Notes: a model not told the origin generated them from the letters alone. Shown: positions 41,679 to 50,460, counted from the first letter of the stretch. The stretch is 64,000 nucleotides of DNA from Nocardia sp. NBC_01327 (GCF_035958815.1 NZ_CP108383.1:2604001-2668000); one strand, 5' to 3'. Numbers and translations are program-made.

Positions 41679-42742
41679 CGGTGGGGATGGAGGCGGTGGA
41701 GTTCGTCCTGCCCGACGAGCTGTCGGCGACCAGCCCGCCGGAGGCGCGCGGACTGGCGCGGGACGAGGTGCGGCTCATGGTGTGCGAGAACGGTGCCGTG
41801 ACCCATGCCCGATTCCGGGAACTGCCGGGCTTCCTGCATCCCGGAGACCTTGTGGTGGTGAACAATTCGGCCATGGTCACTGCGGCCGTACCGGCTCGGT
41901 ACGGCCGGGAAGAAGCGGTGCTGCACTTCTCGACTCCGCTCGACGACGGCCGCTGGGTGGTCGAGCTGCGCGATCCGGGCGGCACGCCCTGGCGCGGAGC
42001 CGACCCGGAACCCGGTGCCCACGTACGGCTTCCGGACGGGCACAGCGCCACCCTGCGTGCTCCGTGGCTGCCGGACGCCCAGCGCCTGTGGACCGCCGAT
42101 ATCGATACCGACGTGCCCCGACTGCTGGCCCGGAGCGGGCGGCCGATCACGTATTCGTATGTCCGCGAACGCTGGTCCGCCTCCTATTATCAAACCGTCT
42201 TCGGCCGGGAACCGGGCAGTGCGGAAATGCCCAGCGCCGGAAGACCGTTCACCGATGCCCTGGTGACCGAGCTGGTGGCAAGCGGTGTGGGCCTGGCGTC
42301 GATCACCCTGCACACGGGTGTTTCCTCGCCGGAATCGGGCGAGCCGCCCAGCCCGGAGCGCTTCGCGGTTCCCGAACTGACCGCCCGGCTGGCGAATCTC
42401 ACCCGGGAGACGGGCGGACGGGTGGTGGCGGTGGGAACCACCGTGACGCGGGCACTCGAATCCGCCGTCGGCGCTGATGATCTGGTCCATCCGGTATCGG
42501 GCTGGACCGATCTGGTACTTGGCGGTGAGCGCCCGACCCGTGTGGTCGACGGGCTGATCACCGGCTGGCATGCGCCCGGTGCGTCGCATCTGCATCTGCT
42601 CGAGGCGGTGGCCGGAGCCGAGGTGGTTCGGCAGGCGTATCGGGCCGCGCTCGACGGTGGTTATCTCTGGCACGAATTCGGCGATACGGCCCTGCTCCTG
42701 CGTAGCCGACCCGGCGCGAACGAGGGCCGCGCGGTGGCGTAG
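41675..42742 (+). CDS. queA: QueA-like S-adenosylmethionine:tRNA ribosyltransferase-isomerase
   Basis: 355 residues with the QueA fold: FVLPDELSATSPPEARGLARDE, GDLVVVNNSAMV, YSYVRERWSASYYQTVFGREPGSAEMPSAGRPFT (containing the EMPSAGRPFT block), GVGLASITLHTGVSSPE and WTDLVLGGERPTRVVDGLITGWHAPGASHL. QueA adds the cyclopentene ring of queuosine using SAM as ribosyl donor. The block normally reads AEKGSVAAPTAGLHFT; here it is diverged. No queuosine gene (tgt, queCDEF) is nearby, and actinobacteria generally lack the pathway, so a different substrate is likely. Confidence 0.85.
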   Translation: MTVGMEAVEFVLPDELSATSPPEARGLARDEVRLMVCENGAVTHARFRELPGFLHPGDLVVVNNSAMVTAAVPARYGREEAVLHFSTPLDDGRWVVELRDPGGTPWRGADPEPGAHVRLPDGHSATLRAPWLPDAQRLWTADIDTDVPRLLARSGRPITYSYVRERWSASYYQTVFGREPGSAEMPSAGRPFTDALVTELVASGVGLASITLHTGVSSPESGEPPSPERFAVPELTARLANLTRETGGRVVAVGTTVTRALESAVGADDLVHPVSGWTDLVLGGERPTRVVDGLITGWHAPGASHLHLLEAVAGAEVVRQAYRAALDGGYLWHEFGDTALLLRSRPGANEGRAVA

Positions 42743-42974
42743 CCTTCCGTAATTCGCCCTTTGCGGCAGGCTCGCCCGGTGCCTGGAAAGAGCGGTCCGC
42801 GGTGGTGAAAACCCCGCTGTACCCAGCCAGGATACGAGCGTTTGTCCTGGTAGAGAACGTTCAGCGGCCCTGCGATGAACTCCGGGTGTGGTGTGCGTCG
42901 CGTTCACCGGACTGGCATCGAGCCGCCATCTGACCGTCGCTCCAGCGCATTCTGAGCCTCGTTTGATCAACCGT

Positions 42975-43820
42975 ATGACCACCATGGCAGCGTCGAGCTC
43001 CAGCCGGCTCACACCCGCGTCATATGTCACTCCGGAGCCGCTGCGCACGTCGGGCCGCTCCCAGTACTCACTGGTTGTGTCCTCCGATGCGGAGCATCGC
43101 GAGGCCGCGCAGCGCCTGCGCTACCAGGTCTTCGCCAATGAGCCGGGATTCACCATCCCGGTCAACGAGAACGGCCTGGACGCAGACCGTTTCGACGACC
43201 ACTGCGACCACCTGCTGGTGCGAGACGATCTCACCGATCAGTTCGTCGGCTGCTACCGGATGCTGCCGCCCGATAAGGTGACCGCCGCCGGCGGTTACTA
43301 CACCGCCACCGAATTCGACCTCACCGCAATGGATCCCGCCGGGAACCGGATGGTCGAAATGGGTCGTGCCTGCGTGGTGCCCGATCACCGCAACGGTTCC
43401 ACGCTGACCCTCATGTGGGCGGGCATCCTGCACTACATCCAGCTCACCGGCTACGAATGGATCATGGGCTGCGTTTCGGTGCCCATGCAGACCACTCCCG
43501 AGGAAGCGCCGGGCCGGAATGTGCGGGCCGTGCGTGATCAGCTGCTCGGCAAGTACGCGCTGGAGCCGGAACGCCATGTGCGCCCGTACAACCCGGTGGT
43601 CGTCGACGGTCTGACCCTCGACGAGCTGGACGCTCCGGCCCGCCCGAAGCTCCCGCCGCTCATGAGCGGCTACCTGCGCCTGGGTGCGCAGATCTGTGGC
43701 GAGCCCGCACACGATCCCGACTTCGCGGTCGCGGACTTCGTTGCGCTGCTGGGCCTTTCGACCATCAACACTCGCTACCTGGAGCGCCTGCAGGGCGCGG
43801 TGGCCACTCTCGAGCGGTGA
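42975..43820 (+). CDS. GNAT acyltransferase, OlsB-like (Rv3027c counterpart)
   Basis: 281 residues from the ATG at 42975. It shows the Acetyltransf_5 (OlsB/hemolysin-like) pattern: LRYQVFANEPGFTIPVNENGLDADRFDDHCDHLLVRD, VGCYRMLPP, MVEMGRACVVPDHRNGSTLTLMWAGILHYI and GYEWIMGCVSVPMQ. OlsB makes lyso-ornithine lipid from ornithine and 3-hydroxyacyl-ACP. The next gene, 6 nt away, is a PlsC-type acyltransferase (OlsA-like), the classical pair. Upstream in-frame GTGs exist but lack support. Confidence 0.82.
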   Translation: MTTMAASSSSRLTPASYVTPEPLRTSGRSQYSLVVSSDAEHREAAQRLRYQVFANEPGFTIPVNENGLDADRFDDHCDHLLVRDDLTDQFVGCYRMLPPDKVTAAGGYYTATEFDLTAMDPAGNRMVEMGRACVVPDHRNGSTLTLMWAGILHYIQLTGYEWIMGCVSVPMQTTPEEAPGRNVRAVRDQLLGKYALEPERHVRPYNPVVVDGLTLDELDAPARPKLPPLMSGYLRLGAQICGEPAHDPDFAVADFVALLGLSTINTRYLERLQGAVATLER

Positions 43821-43826
43821 TGAATC

Positions 43827-45005
43827 ATGATGCCTGCCTTCCTTTCCCCCGGCGTGGGTTCGCTGCCGTGTCCCCCGGCCGCACCCGCCGCCCACGCCTG
43901 GATGCCGTCCAGCCCCTGCGGCCCGGACTGCGTCGAAACCGCCCCTGAGGCCGGAAACCTCCTGGTCGCCGCCCGCGCCCTCGGCGTAGGTGCGGTGCTG
44001 GTGAGTTTTCCCGTCGCGCACCTGGCCACACCGCGTCGCTGGCGGACCGCCCTGCACAAGCGGTACGCCCGAACGCTGCTGCACTGCTGCGGAATTCGCC
44101 TGCGCATCGTCGACAATCGCGCCGGTGGCGCTGCCACCGGTGATTGCGCCGATTTGACCGGCGTACAGCAGAATTCGCTGTTCGCCGGACCTCGGTCCAC
44201 GGGTTTGGGCACTGCGGAAGCGGCCGACGCCGAAGCGGCGCCACCAGTGGCCGGCGCTGAGATCGCGGTGCAGTCCGCGACAGCCCGTCAGGTGGAGTTC
44301 GCTACGCAGGCTGGGCCTGATTCGGCTGTGGCACAGGGTGATACCGCTGCGCCCGCGCCGCAGGGCCGCCTCATGGTGGCCGGGCATATCGGCTGGACCG
44401 ATATCTTCGCACTGTCCGCCGTCGAGTCCATGGGTTTCGTGGCCCGTGCCGATATGGTCGATTGGCCGCTGGTCGGCGATATCGCGCGACTGGTGCGGGT
44501 GATCCCGATCGAGCGGGAGCGGCTGCGCGCCCTTCCCGGCGTTGTGAACCAGATTGCCGAGCGGCTGGCGGCAGGCGAGCGGGTCGGCCTCTTCCCGGAA
44601 GGCACCACCTGGTGCGGCCGTGCCCGTGGTCGCCTGCGCCCCGCGCTCTTCCAGGCCGCCATCGACACCGGCACCCCGGTGCAGCCGATCCGGCTGCGCT
44701 ACCTGGACGCGCACGGCCAGGTGTCCACTGTCCCGGGTTTCGTGGGTGTGGACACCATGGGCGATTCGGTTCGCCGCGTGCTGCGTTCGCGCGGCATCGT
44801 CGCGGAGATCGTGCTGCAACCGCTCGAACTCCCCGGCACCGACCGCCGTGACCTGGCCCGCCGCTGTGAGCGTGCCATTCACGGTGACGCCGTGGACCGC
44901 GCCTTCGCCGGCATCGTCCGCCGCGCCGAAGAGGGCGCCGTCCTGCTGGATTCGGAGCGGCACCCCGAACTCCATACCCAGGTAAAGCTCCCCGCCCGCG
45001 TGTGA
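43827..45005 (+). CDS. PlsC-type 1-acylglycerol-3-phosphate acyltransferase, OlsA-like
   Basis: 392 residues, longer than the usual ~250. An N-terminal hydrophobic segment (LLVAARALGVGAVLVSFPVAHL, about 45-66) anchors it. The acyltransferase motifs are HX4D in VAGHIGWTDI (His187, Asp192) and LFPEGTTW (256-262). Between about residues 98 and 180 there is an Ala-rich low-complexity insertion (AEAADAEAAPPVAGAEIAVQ) not expected in the family, placed just before the HX4D block. Collinear with Rv3026c. Expected to acylate lysophospholipid or lyso-ornithine lipid. Confidence 0.85.
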   Translation: MMPAFLSPGVGSLPCPPAAPAAHAWMPSSPCGPDCVETAPEAGNLLVAARALGVGAVLVSFPVAHLATPRRWRTALHKRYARTLLHCCGIRLRIVDNRAGGAATGDCADLTGVQQNSLFAGPRSTGLGTAEAADAEAAPPVAGAEIAVQSATARQVEFATQAGPDSAVAQGDTAAPAPQGRLMVAGHIGWTDIFALSAVESMGFVARADMVDWPLVGDIARLVRVIPIERERLRALPGVVNQIAERLAAGERVGLFPEGTTWCGRARGRLRPALFQAAIDTGTPVQPIRLRYLDAHGQVSTVPGFVGVDTMGDSVRRVLRSRGIVAEIVLQPLELPGTDRRDLARRCERAIHGDAVDRAFAGIVRRAEEGAVLLDSERHPELHTQVKLPARV

Positions 45006-45017
45006 ATTCACGTCGAT

Positions 45018-45055
45018 AGCGCCGATCCGCCGTCTTCCCCCGGCGGGTCGGCGCT
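45018..45055. terminator. hairpin terminator with T-rich tail
   Basis: AGCGCCGATCCGCCG / CGGCGGGTCGGCGCT, a 15-bp stem with one G-T wobble pair, followed by TGTTGTTTT. It lies between the stops of the convergent PlsC-type and MarR genes. Confidence 0.82.
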
Positions 45056-45075
45056 GTTGTTTTCCAGCAGCCGCT

Positions 45076-45525
45076 CTAGTCCGGCTGCTGAATCAGCTTC
45101 GCGTGCAAGGCTTTGAGGGTCCGCAGGGTGGCCTCCACATCCGCCTCCGGCAGATCCCCGAACCCGTCGACCTCGGACTGCTCGATCAGCGTCTTCGCCC
45201 GCGCGAGTAGGTCTTTGCCCGCCGCCGTGAGGGTCAGGGTGTGCTGGCGGCGGGACTGTTCGGAGACCTCCACCTGAATCCAGCCCGCCTGCCTGGCGAT
45301 ATCGATATGCCTGCTCACCGCGCTTTTGGCAATGCCGAGGCGGTCGGCGAGGAGCTGCTGGGAGGGCACGTTCGGCCCGGCTTCGAAGAGCCGCAGAAGT
45401 GTGAACTGCCGCAGGCTGATACCCAGCTCGGTGCGGAACATCGCCTCGCCGCGCTTATCGATCAGGGCCACGGTCTGGTGGATGTAGAAGCCGAATTCGC
45501 TGTACAGATCGGTCGGCTTCGGCAT
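45076..45525 (-). CDS. MarR family transcriptional regulator
   Basis: 149 residues: MarR winged helix LRQFTLLRLFEAGPNVPSQQLLADRLGIAKSAVSRHIDIARQ with wing VSEQSRRQHTLTLTAAGKDLLARA. Divergent from the alpha/beta hydrolase at 45627 with overlapping GTGAAC palindromes between, so it likely represses both. Confidence 0.9.
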   Translation of the reverse strand: MPKPTDLYSEFGFYIHQTVALIDKRGEAMFRTELGISLRQFTLLRLFEAGPNVPSQQLLADRLGIAKSAVSRHIDIARQAGWIQVEVSEQSRRQHTLTLTAAGKDLLARAKTLIEQSEVDGFGDLPEADVEATLRTLKALHAKLIQQPD

Positions 45526-45555
45526 GCCCGCAGTGTATTCGATCGGCGTTCGAAA

Positions 45556-45576
45556 GTGAACTGTTCACATGTGAAC
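45556..45576. promoter_or_regulatory. overlapping GTGAAC palindromes, probable MarR operator
   Basis: Three half-sites in alternating orientation, GTGAAC-T-GTTCAC-AT-GTGAAC, giving two overlapping palindromes; GTTCACATGTGAAC (45563-45576) is a perfect 14-mer. It lies 31 nt upstream of the MarR start and 50 nt upstream of the hydrolase. Confidence 0.75.
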
Positions 45577-45626
45577 GATTCTGCGCTACGCTTCTTTCCG
45601 GAGCTACTCCCAGGAAGGACTTTGAG

Positions 45627-46526
45627 ATGAGCAATGAGATTCAGACCGCCGGCCGGGCGCGCAACGGTGCGGTATCGATCGCCTACGAGGTCTTCGGGCC
45701 CGCCACCGGTGAGCCGATGCTGCTGCTCATGGGCACCGGTATGCAGATGCTCGTGTGGAACGAGGACTTCTGCAATGACCTGGTGCGCGACGGGTTTCAG
45801 GTGATTCGCATGGACAACCGTGACGTCGGGCTGTCCACGCACCTTGCCGACGCGGGGGAGCCGGGAATGTTCGACATGATCCTGCGGCCGAAGGCGGCGG
45901 CGTCCTATTCACTCGCGGATATGGCCGCCGATGCGGTGGCGGTACTGGATGACATGAGCTGGGACGCAGCGCATATCGTGGGCGGCTCGCTCGGCGGCAT
46001 GATCGCCCAGACGATGGCGATCGAATTCCCGCGGCGGGTGCGTTCCCTGACCTCCATCATGTCGTCGCCGTCGGCGCGCATCGGCCGTGCGACCATTCGC
46101 AACAGCATGCGGGTCGCGGGATTGCTTCAGCAGCCGGTGCATTCCGCGGCCGAGGCGGCTGATCAGATGATCGCGATGTACCGGATGATCGGCACCCCCG
46201 CGGAAAACTATCCGCTCGATATCGAATGGCTTCGGGAGGTCGGTGCGGAGAGTTTCCGGCGGGCCTACGATCCGGCGGGCAAACTGCGCCAGCAGGTCGC
46301 GCTGCTCGCGGCTCCGGATCGCACCAAAGCCCTTGGCGCAGTCCGTGTACCGACCCTCGTCATGCACGGCACCGCCGATGTGATGATCCGCCCGGAAGGC
46401 GGTCGTGCGACCGCGAACGCGGTGCCGGGCGCGAAGCTGGTACTGCTACCGGGCGTCGGGCACGGTGCGTTCCCGAGGGCGGTATGGCCGACGATGATCG
46501 ACAATATCCGCGCCATCGCGCACTGA
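45627..46526 (+). CDS. alpha/beta hydrolase
   Basis: 299 residues behind CAGGAAGGA. Nucleophile elbow GGSLGG, acid in MHGTADVMI and His in PGVGHGAFPRA complete the triad, and LLLMGTGMQ supplies the oxyanion region. The fold resembles esterases and carboxymethyl-lactone hydrolases. Controlled by the divergent MarR gene (inference from the operator). Substrate unknown. Confidence 0.9.
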   Translation: MSNEIQTAGRARNGAVSIAYEVFGPATGEPMLLLMGTGMQMLVWNEDFCNDLVRDGFQVIRMDNRDVGLSTHLADAGEPGMFDMILRPKAAASYSLADMAADAVAVLDDMSWDAAHIVGGSLGGMIAQTMAIEFPRRVRSLTSIMSSPSARIGRATIRNSMRVAGLLQQPVHSAAEAADQMIAMYRMIGTPAENYPLDIEWLREVGAESFRRAYDPAGKLRQQVALLAAPDRTKALGAVRVPTLVMHGTADVMIRPEGGRATANAVPGAKLVLLPGVGHGAFPRAVWPTMIDNIRAIAH

Positions 46527-46560
46527 TCGCCGCATTCCCAGCGTCGGGGGCGATGGCGGT

Positions 46561-48078
46561 CTATGCGGGTGGGCCTGCGATGCGGGACATGTAGGCGTTG
46601 AGCGTTTCGGCGATATGGTCCTCTGCGGCGAACCCGATGTATCCGTCCGGCCGTATGAGGAACGCGATGGTGTCGCCGGGGGTGACGTCGTAGGTGACCT
46701 GCAAGATATCGGCGGTCGCGGGCGAATCGAGTGCTACCGCGAGTATCCGGACGGCGATGTCCGAATGGTGTTGGTGTGCAATCGCATTGACTGCATCGGT
46801 GGCGTTGCTGCCGAATACGAGGCATGTCAGCTCTGGATCGCGCAGCAGGTCGAAAATCCGCTGCGCCGCACCGCTCTCGAGCTTCAATGGCCCATCCGGC
46901 GCGCGGTCGCCGGCTCGCACCTCGCCCGGTGTGGTCCGGTACTCCTCGCTGAGTCCGCGTTCTCGATAGTTGTTGCGCAGCTGGAAGATATCGGGTGTCT
47001 CGCCGTGCTCGTCGGCGGTGCTCAGACCCGCCATCAGCCGGGCCGCGATCGGTCGGCGCTCCTGCTCGTAACTGTCGAGCAGGCGGTCCGGTGCGCCCTC
47101 GAGCACTGCGGCCAGCTTCCAAGCCAGATTGTGTGAATCCTGAACCGCGGTATTGAGCCCCTGTCCACCGGCGGCCGGAACGGCGTGTGCGGCATCGCCG
47201 ACGAGGAATACCCGCCCGTCACGGAATCGGCTCGCCAGCCGTTCATTGGTGCGGTGCAGCGTGATCCAGGGTGCGTCGGTGAAGCGCACAGTCGTGTTGC
47301 CGGAGCGCTCCTCGAACAGCCGCTGCAGGGTCGAAAGCATCAATTCCGTCGCTTCCTCGTCCGGTGCGAGGGGCGCGACGAATTGGAAGGTATCGGTGCC
47401 GGGCAGCGGGCAGATCGATACGCGCGCCGCCGGATCGTCCGGTTTCGACCAGTTGTGCCAGAACTCGCGATCCAGATCGGCGGTGCGCACGTCGGCGGTC
47501 AGGAAGCGTTCGTCCTCCCGGGTTATGCCGTCGAACGAGATGCCGAGCAGACCCCGGACGGTACTGGCCGCGCCGTCGGCGGCGATCACATAGGACGCCC
47601 GGATCTGTTCGGACGCACCGGATCGCCGGATGGTCGCCGTGACGCCGTCACCATCCTGGTCCACAGTGTCCAGCGCCGAACCGTATTCGACCTCGACGCC
47701 CTGTTCGGACAGCGCGCGTCGCAGTATGTCCTCGGTCCGCCACTGCGCGACCATCCACGTCTCGGGGTAGGGGATGGCAGTGGTCGCGACGGGGTCACCG
47801 GTGCCGAGAAGTTCGTAAATGGACTTCTCCCACGCCAATTCGCCGGACCGGTAACTGCGCCAGCGCGGAAACCGGCCGCCGGCGGCGAGTATCTCGTCGA
47901 GCACTCCGAGCTGCTCGAGCATCTCGAGTGTTCGTGGCTGCAGACCCTTCGCACGTGAAGCGGCGGACGGCCCTTCGGCTTGTTCGAGGAGCCGCACGCC
48001 GGCACCGCGCCGCGCCAATCCGAGCGCGGCGACAAGCCCCGCCGGTCCACCGCCCACGACAAGTACCGGAGTCTGCAC
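46561..48078 (-). CDS. FAD-dependent aromatic/polyketide hydroxylase
   Basis: 505 residues of the PheA/TfdB-type group: VLVVGGGPAGLVAALGLARRG (FAD), SYVIAADGAASTVRGLL (DG motif), VFLVGDAAHAVPAAGGQGLNTAVQD (GD motif) and a C-terminal thioredoxin-like extension (about 400-505) common in this group. It hydroxylates phenols, polyketides or rifamycin-like drugs in known relatives. It faces the alpha/beta hydrolase convergently, so joint function is uncertain. Confidence 0.9.
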   Translation of the reverse strand: MQTPVLVVGGGPAGLVAALGLARRGAGVRLLEQAEGPSAASRAKGLQPRTLEMLEQLGVLDEILAAGGRFPRWRSYRSGELAWEKSIYELLGTGDPVATTAIPYPETWMVAQWRTEDILRRALSEQGVEVEYGSALDTVDQDGDGVTATIRRSGASEQIRASYVIAADGAASTVRGLLGISFDGITREDERFLTADVRTADLDREFWHNWSKPDDPAARVSICPLPGTDTFQFVAPLAPDEEATELMLSTLQRLFEERSGNTTVRFTDAPWITLHRTNERLASRFRDGRVFLVGDAAHAVPAAGGQGLNTAVQDSHNLAWKLAAVLEGAPDRLLDSYEQERRPIAARLMAGLSTADEHGETPDIFQLRNNYRERGLSEEYRTTPGEVRAGDRAPDGPLKLESGAAQRIFDLLRDPELTCLVFGSNATDAVNAIAHQHHSDIAVRILAVALDSPATADILQVTYDVTPGDTIAFLIRPDGYIGFAAEDHIAETLNAYMSRIAGPPA

Positions 48079-48122
48079 CGGATCAGTCTTGTCGATGGGT
48101 GGCGGCGTCGCGGCCCGGGGTG

Positions 48123-48836
48123 CTAGTTGCAGCCGGCGAGCAGCTTGTCCATGGCGTCGTGCTCACCGGACGTGATCCATAGTCCGTACGCGGTTTTGAC
48201 CGCGATCTGCCGCTCGACGTATACGCACCGATAGGCGTTATTGGGCGGCAGCCAGGTCGCCGCGTCGCCATCACCCTTCGCCTCATTGGTCGGCCCGTCG
48301 ACGGCCTGCAGGTTCAGCGGGTCGTTGGCGAGATCCTGCCTGCGCTCCGCCGTGAGCTGCTGCGCCCCGGTCTGCCAGGCATCGCCGAGCGGAACCATAT
48401 GATCGATCTGGACCACCGAACTCTTCGGCCCGCGTTGGAAGGCAATGGTTTTGCCCGTATAGACATCGTGCAGCGTGCCCGACTGAATGGTGCAGCCCGA
48501 GGCGGGGGAGACGTCGGTGAGATCGCGGCGCAGGATGTCGTCACGGGTATCGCAGCCGTTGTGCCCGCCCGGATCATTGTTGTTATCGGTCCAGGCCGGC
48601 CCGAATTGATCTCGGGTGTAACCGGTCATGGCCGCGCGGCCCTTGACCGGCAGTGCGGCCAATTGGGTGCGGGCCTGGGCGGCGCTCACCCCGGCCGGTG
48701 GCGCGATGGCCGGCTGACTCCCGGACGGTTGCGCGGCCGCCGGAGCCATCGGAGCCTTGGCCGGTGTGGATGCCTTGCAACCTGCCAGTCCGGGAATGAT
48801 CAAAGCGCACAACCCGATTGCCACGAAAACCTTCAT
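48123..48836 (-). CDS. exported lipoprotein with HNH (DUF1524-type) nuclease domain
   Basis: The ATG at 48836 follows AAGGATC; 237 residues. The signal peptide MKVFVAIGLCALIIPGLAGC ends in lipobox LAGC, then an Ala/Pro linker. The rest is a GmrSD/DUF1524-like HNH fold: NGCDTRDDILRRDL, VQIDHMVPLGDAWQTGAQ (catalytic His in DHMVPL), DPLNLQAVDGPTNEAKGDG and WLPPNNAYRCVYV. It should be a surface-bound nuclease, perhaps for nutrient DNA or for defence at the envelope. Cysteines at CDTRDD and ASGCTIQ may form a disulfide. Confidence 0.87.
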   Translation of the reverse strand: MKVFVAIGLCALIIPGLAGCKASTPAKAPMAPAAAQPSGSQPAIAPPAGVSAAQARTQLAALPVKGRAAMTGYTRDQFGPAWTDNNNDPGGHNGCDTRDDILRRDLTDVSPASGCTIQSGTLHDVYTGKTIAFQRGPKSSVVQIDHMVPLGDAWQTGAQQLTAERRQDLANDPLNLQAVDGPTNEAKGDGDAATWLPPNNAYRCVYVERQIAVKTAYGLWITSGEHDAMDKLLAGCN

Positions 48837-48985
48837 CAGATGATCCTTCGGTACAGCGCCGATCGTTCCGCCGTCAATGAAAGCAGATCGGCTGGACCGA
48901 AGTACCGGCAAGCGCCAAGCTGATCTCCTGACCAAGACTTATTGCGCGCCAACGGCATCCATATCAGATTGTGGCAAATCCTCCG

Positions 48986-49594
48986 CTAGCTACCGGACTT
49001 CGGTGTGAGAGCATCGACCACCAGGGTCAGGGCACGCCGGAAACTCTCGATATCGAGCTCCGGCTCCCACGACTGCTGCAGGATGAAACCCTGGATGATG
49101 GCCAGGATGATTCGGGTGAAGGCGTCGGCATCGACCTGATCGGGAACCGTCCCTGCCGCCTGCGCCGCGCGGACGAAGTCCAATGCCAGCGTGCGCTGGC
49201 CGATACCCTCGCTGATGGATTGCCGGAGTTGATCGTTGACCAGAGATTCGGCCCACACCTGCACGCCGACACGCCGCCGCTGCTGCTCCTCGGGATCGGC
49301 GAGCCATTCGAAATAGCTGTCCAGGAACGAGTGCAGGCTCGCCCGCGGGTCGGCGGTGCGGAGCGCTGTCTCGAGGATTTCGCGCTCGCGCCGATGCCGC
49401 TGCTCGGCAACGGCATTCACGATCGATTCCTTGCTGGGATACCAGCAGTACACCGCGCCCGGGCTCAAACCCGCTGTCCGGCAAATATCCTGCATGGTGG
49501 TCGCGTGCAGGCCGCGTGTCGCGAAGCATTCCATGGCCGCGTCGATGATCCGGCCGCGCCGCTCCTCGGCCGTGCGGGCGGTCAGGCGGGGCAT
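48986..49594 (-). CDS. TetR family transcriptional regulator
   Basis: The ATG at 49594 lies 13 nt inside the end of the preceding methyltransferase gene; 202 residues. TetR helix-turn-helix RIIDAAMECFATRGLHATTMQDICRTAGLSPGAVYCWYPSKESI, then a TetR_C_6-like domain. It is the second gene of a two-gene operon whose promoter holds a 30-bp palindrome, so it probably represses its own operon. An open frame continues upstream through the methyltransferase but shows no TetR-like sequence there. Confidence 0.92.
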   Translation of the reverse strand: MPRLTARTAEERRGRIIDAAMECFATRGLHATTMQDICRTAGLSPGAVYCWYPSKESIVNAVAEQRHRREREILETALRTADPRASLHSFLDSYFEWLADPEEQQRRRVGVQVWAESLVNDQLRQSISEGIGQRTLALDFVRAAQAAGTVPDQVDADAFTRIILAIIQGFILQQSWEPELDIESFRRALTLVVDALTPKSGS

Positions 49595-50460
49595 GCGACT
49601 CGGGCGAGGGCCACTCGGTACAGCTCGGAGGCGCGGTCCGGCCGACCGGCCGTGCCGAAGTAGCGCCGTCCGGCCGCAGCGGTCGATTCCTCCCACAGCA
49701 GTTCGTAGCCGCGTCCGATCAGGAAGTCGCGCAATTGTTCCGGCCGCAGACCGAAGGTCCACGGCTCGCCGACCGTGGCCACACTGCGCATCCAGCGCGC
49801 GGCCTCCGGAAATTCGGTGCTGCCATCGATGACTCCGGCATGCACGAAGGTGAAGACCAGGCGGCTGCCGGGCGCGCTGAGACCGTGCACGATCTCCAGG
49901 GTGCGATCGACGGCCTCGGCGGTCAGATAGTTGGTGACGCCTTCCCAGAGGAACAGGGACTGCGCGTCCTCGGCGAATCCGGCTGCCCGGAGCGCGGTTT
50001 CGAGATCGTCCCGTTCGAAGTCGACCGCGACGAATCGGACATGGTCGACCGATCTGCCCGAGCGCCGGACGGCGGCGATCTTCTCCGCCTGAGTCTCGTG
50101 CCGGTCGATTTCGATCACCTTGACATCGCGCAGCCCGTCCAGTCGCCATGCGCGGCTGTCGAATCCCGCGCCGAGCACCACGAATTGCCGAATCCCGGCC
50201 TCGAGAGCCTCCGAGACGGCGTCGTCGATCAGCCGGGTGCGCGCTACGGCAGACGGCCGCGGCCCCGGAAAGGCCAGGTCGTACACGCGCGGCACGATCC
50301 GCCCCAGCACCGGTATGCGAGCCAGCGCCGCCACGCCGCGCAGGGGCCCGGACAGGAATGCCGTAGCGAGGGGATCGGTGAACAGTCGTGAATTCGCCGG
50401 CTGCGCGGTCTCCATGGCCCGCTGAAGTGCCATGGTCTGCGCGGTGAAGCTCGGTGCCAT
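49582..50460 (-). CDS. SAM-dependent methyltransferase (TIGR00027/LCMT family)
   Basis: 292 residues from the ATG at 50460 (MAPSFTAQTMALQRAME...). Family blocks: ANSRLFTDPLATAFL, FVVLGAGFDSRAWRL, VKVIEIDRHETQAEKI and SLFLWEGVTNYL. These enzymes are abundant in mycobacteria and Nocardia and are thought to O-methylate secondary metabolites; substrates are mostly unknown. The start codon itself is part of a 30-bp palindrome. Co-transcribed with the TetR gene. Confidence 0.9.
   Translation of the reverse strand: MAPSFTAQTMALQRAMETAQPANSRLFTDPLATAFLSGPLRGVAALARIPVLGRIVPRVYDLAFPGPRPSAVARTRLIDDAVSEALEAGIRQFVVLGAGFDSRAWRLDGLRDVKVIEIDRHETQAEKIAAVRRSGRSVDHVRFVAVDFERDDLETALRAAGFAEDAQSLFLWEGVTNYLTAEAVDRTLEIVHGLSAPGSRLVFTFVHAGVIDGSTEFPEAARWMRSVATVGEPWTFGLRPEQLRDFLIGRGYELLWEESTAAAGRRYFGTAGRPDRASELYRVALARVACPA

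Noticed and set aside
42827..42850. CCAGGA-N12-TCCTGG as an operator before the OlsB-like gene
   Set aside because: Only 6-bp arms with a 12-nt spacer, more than 120 nt from the start, and no adjacent regulator; too weak to call.
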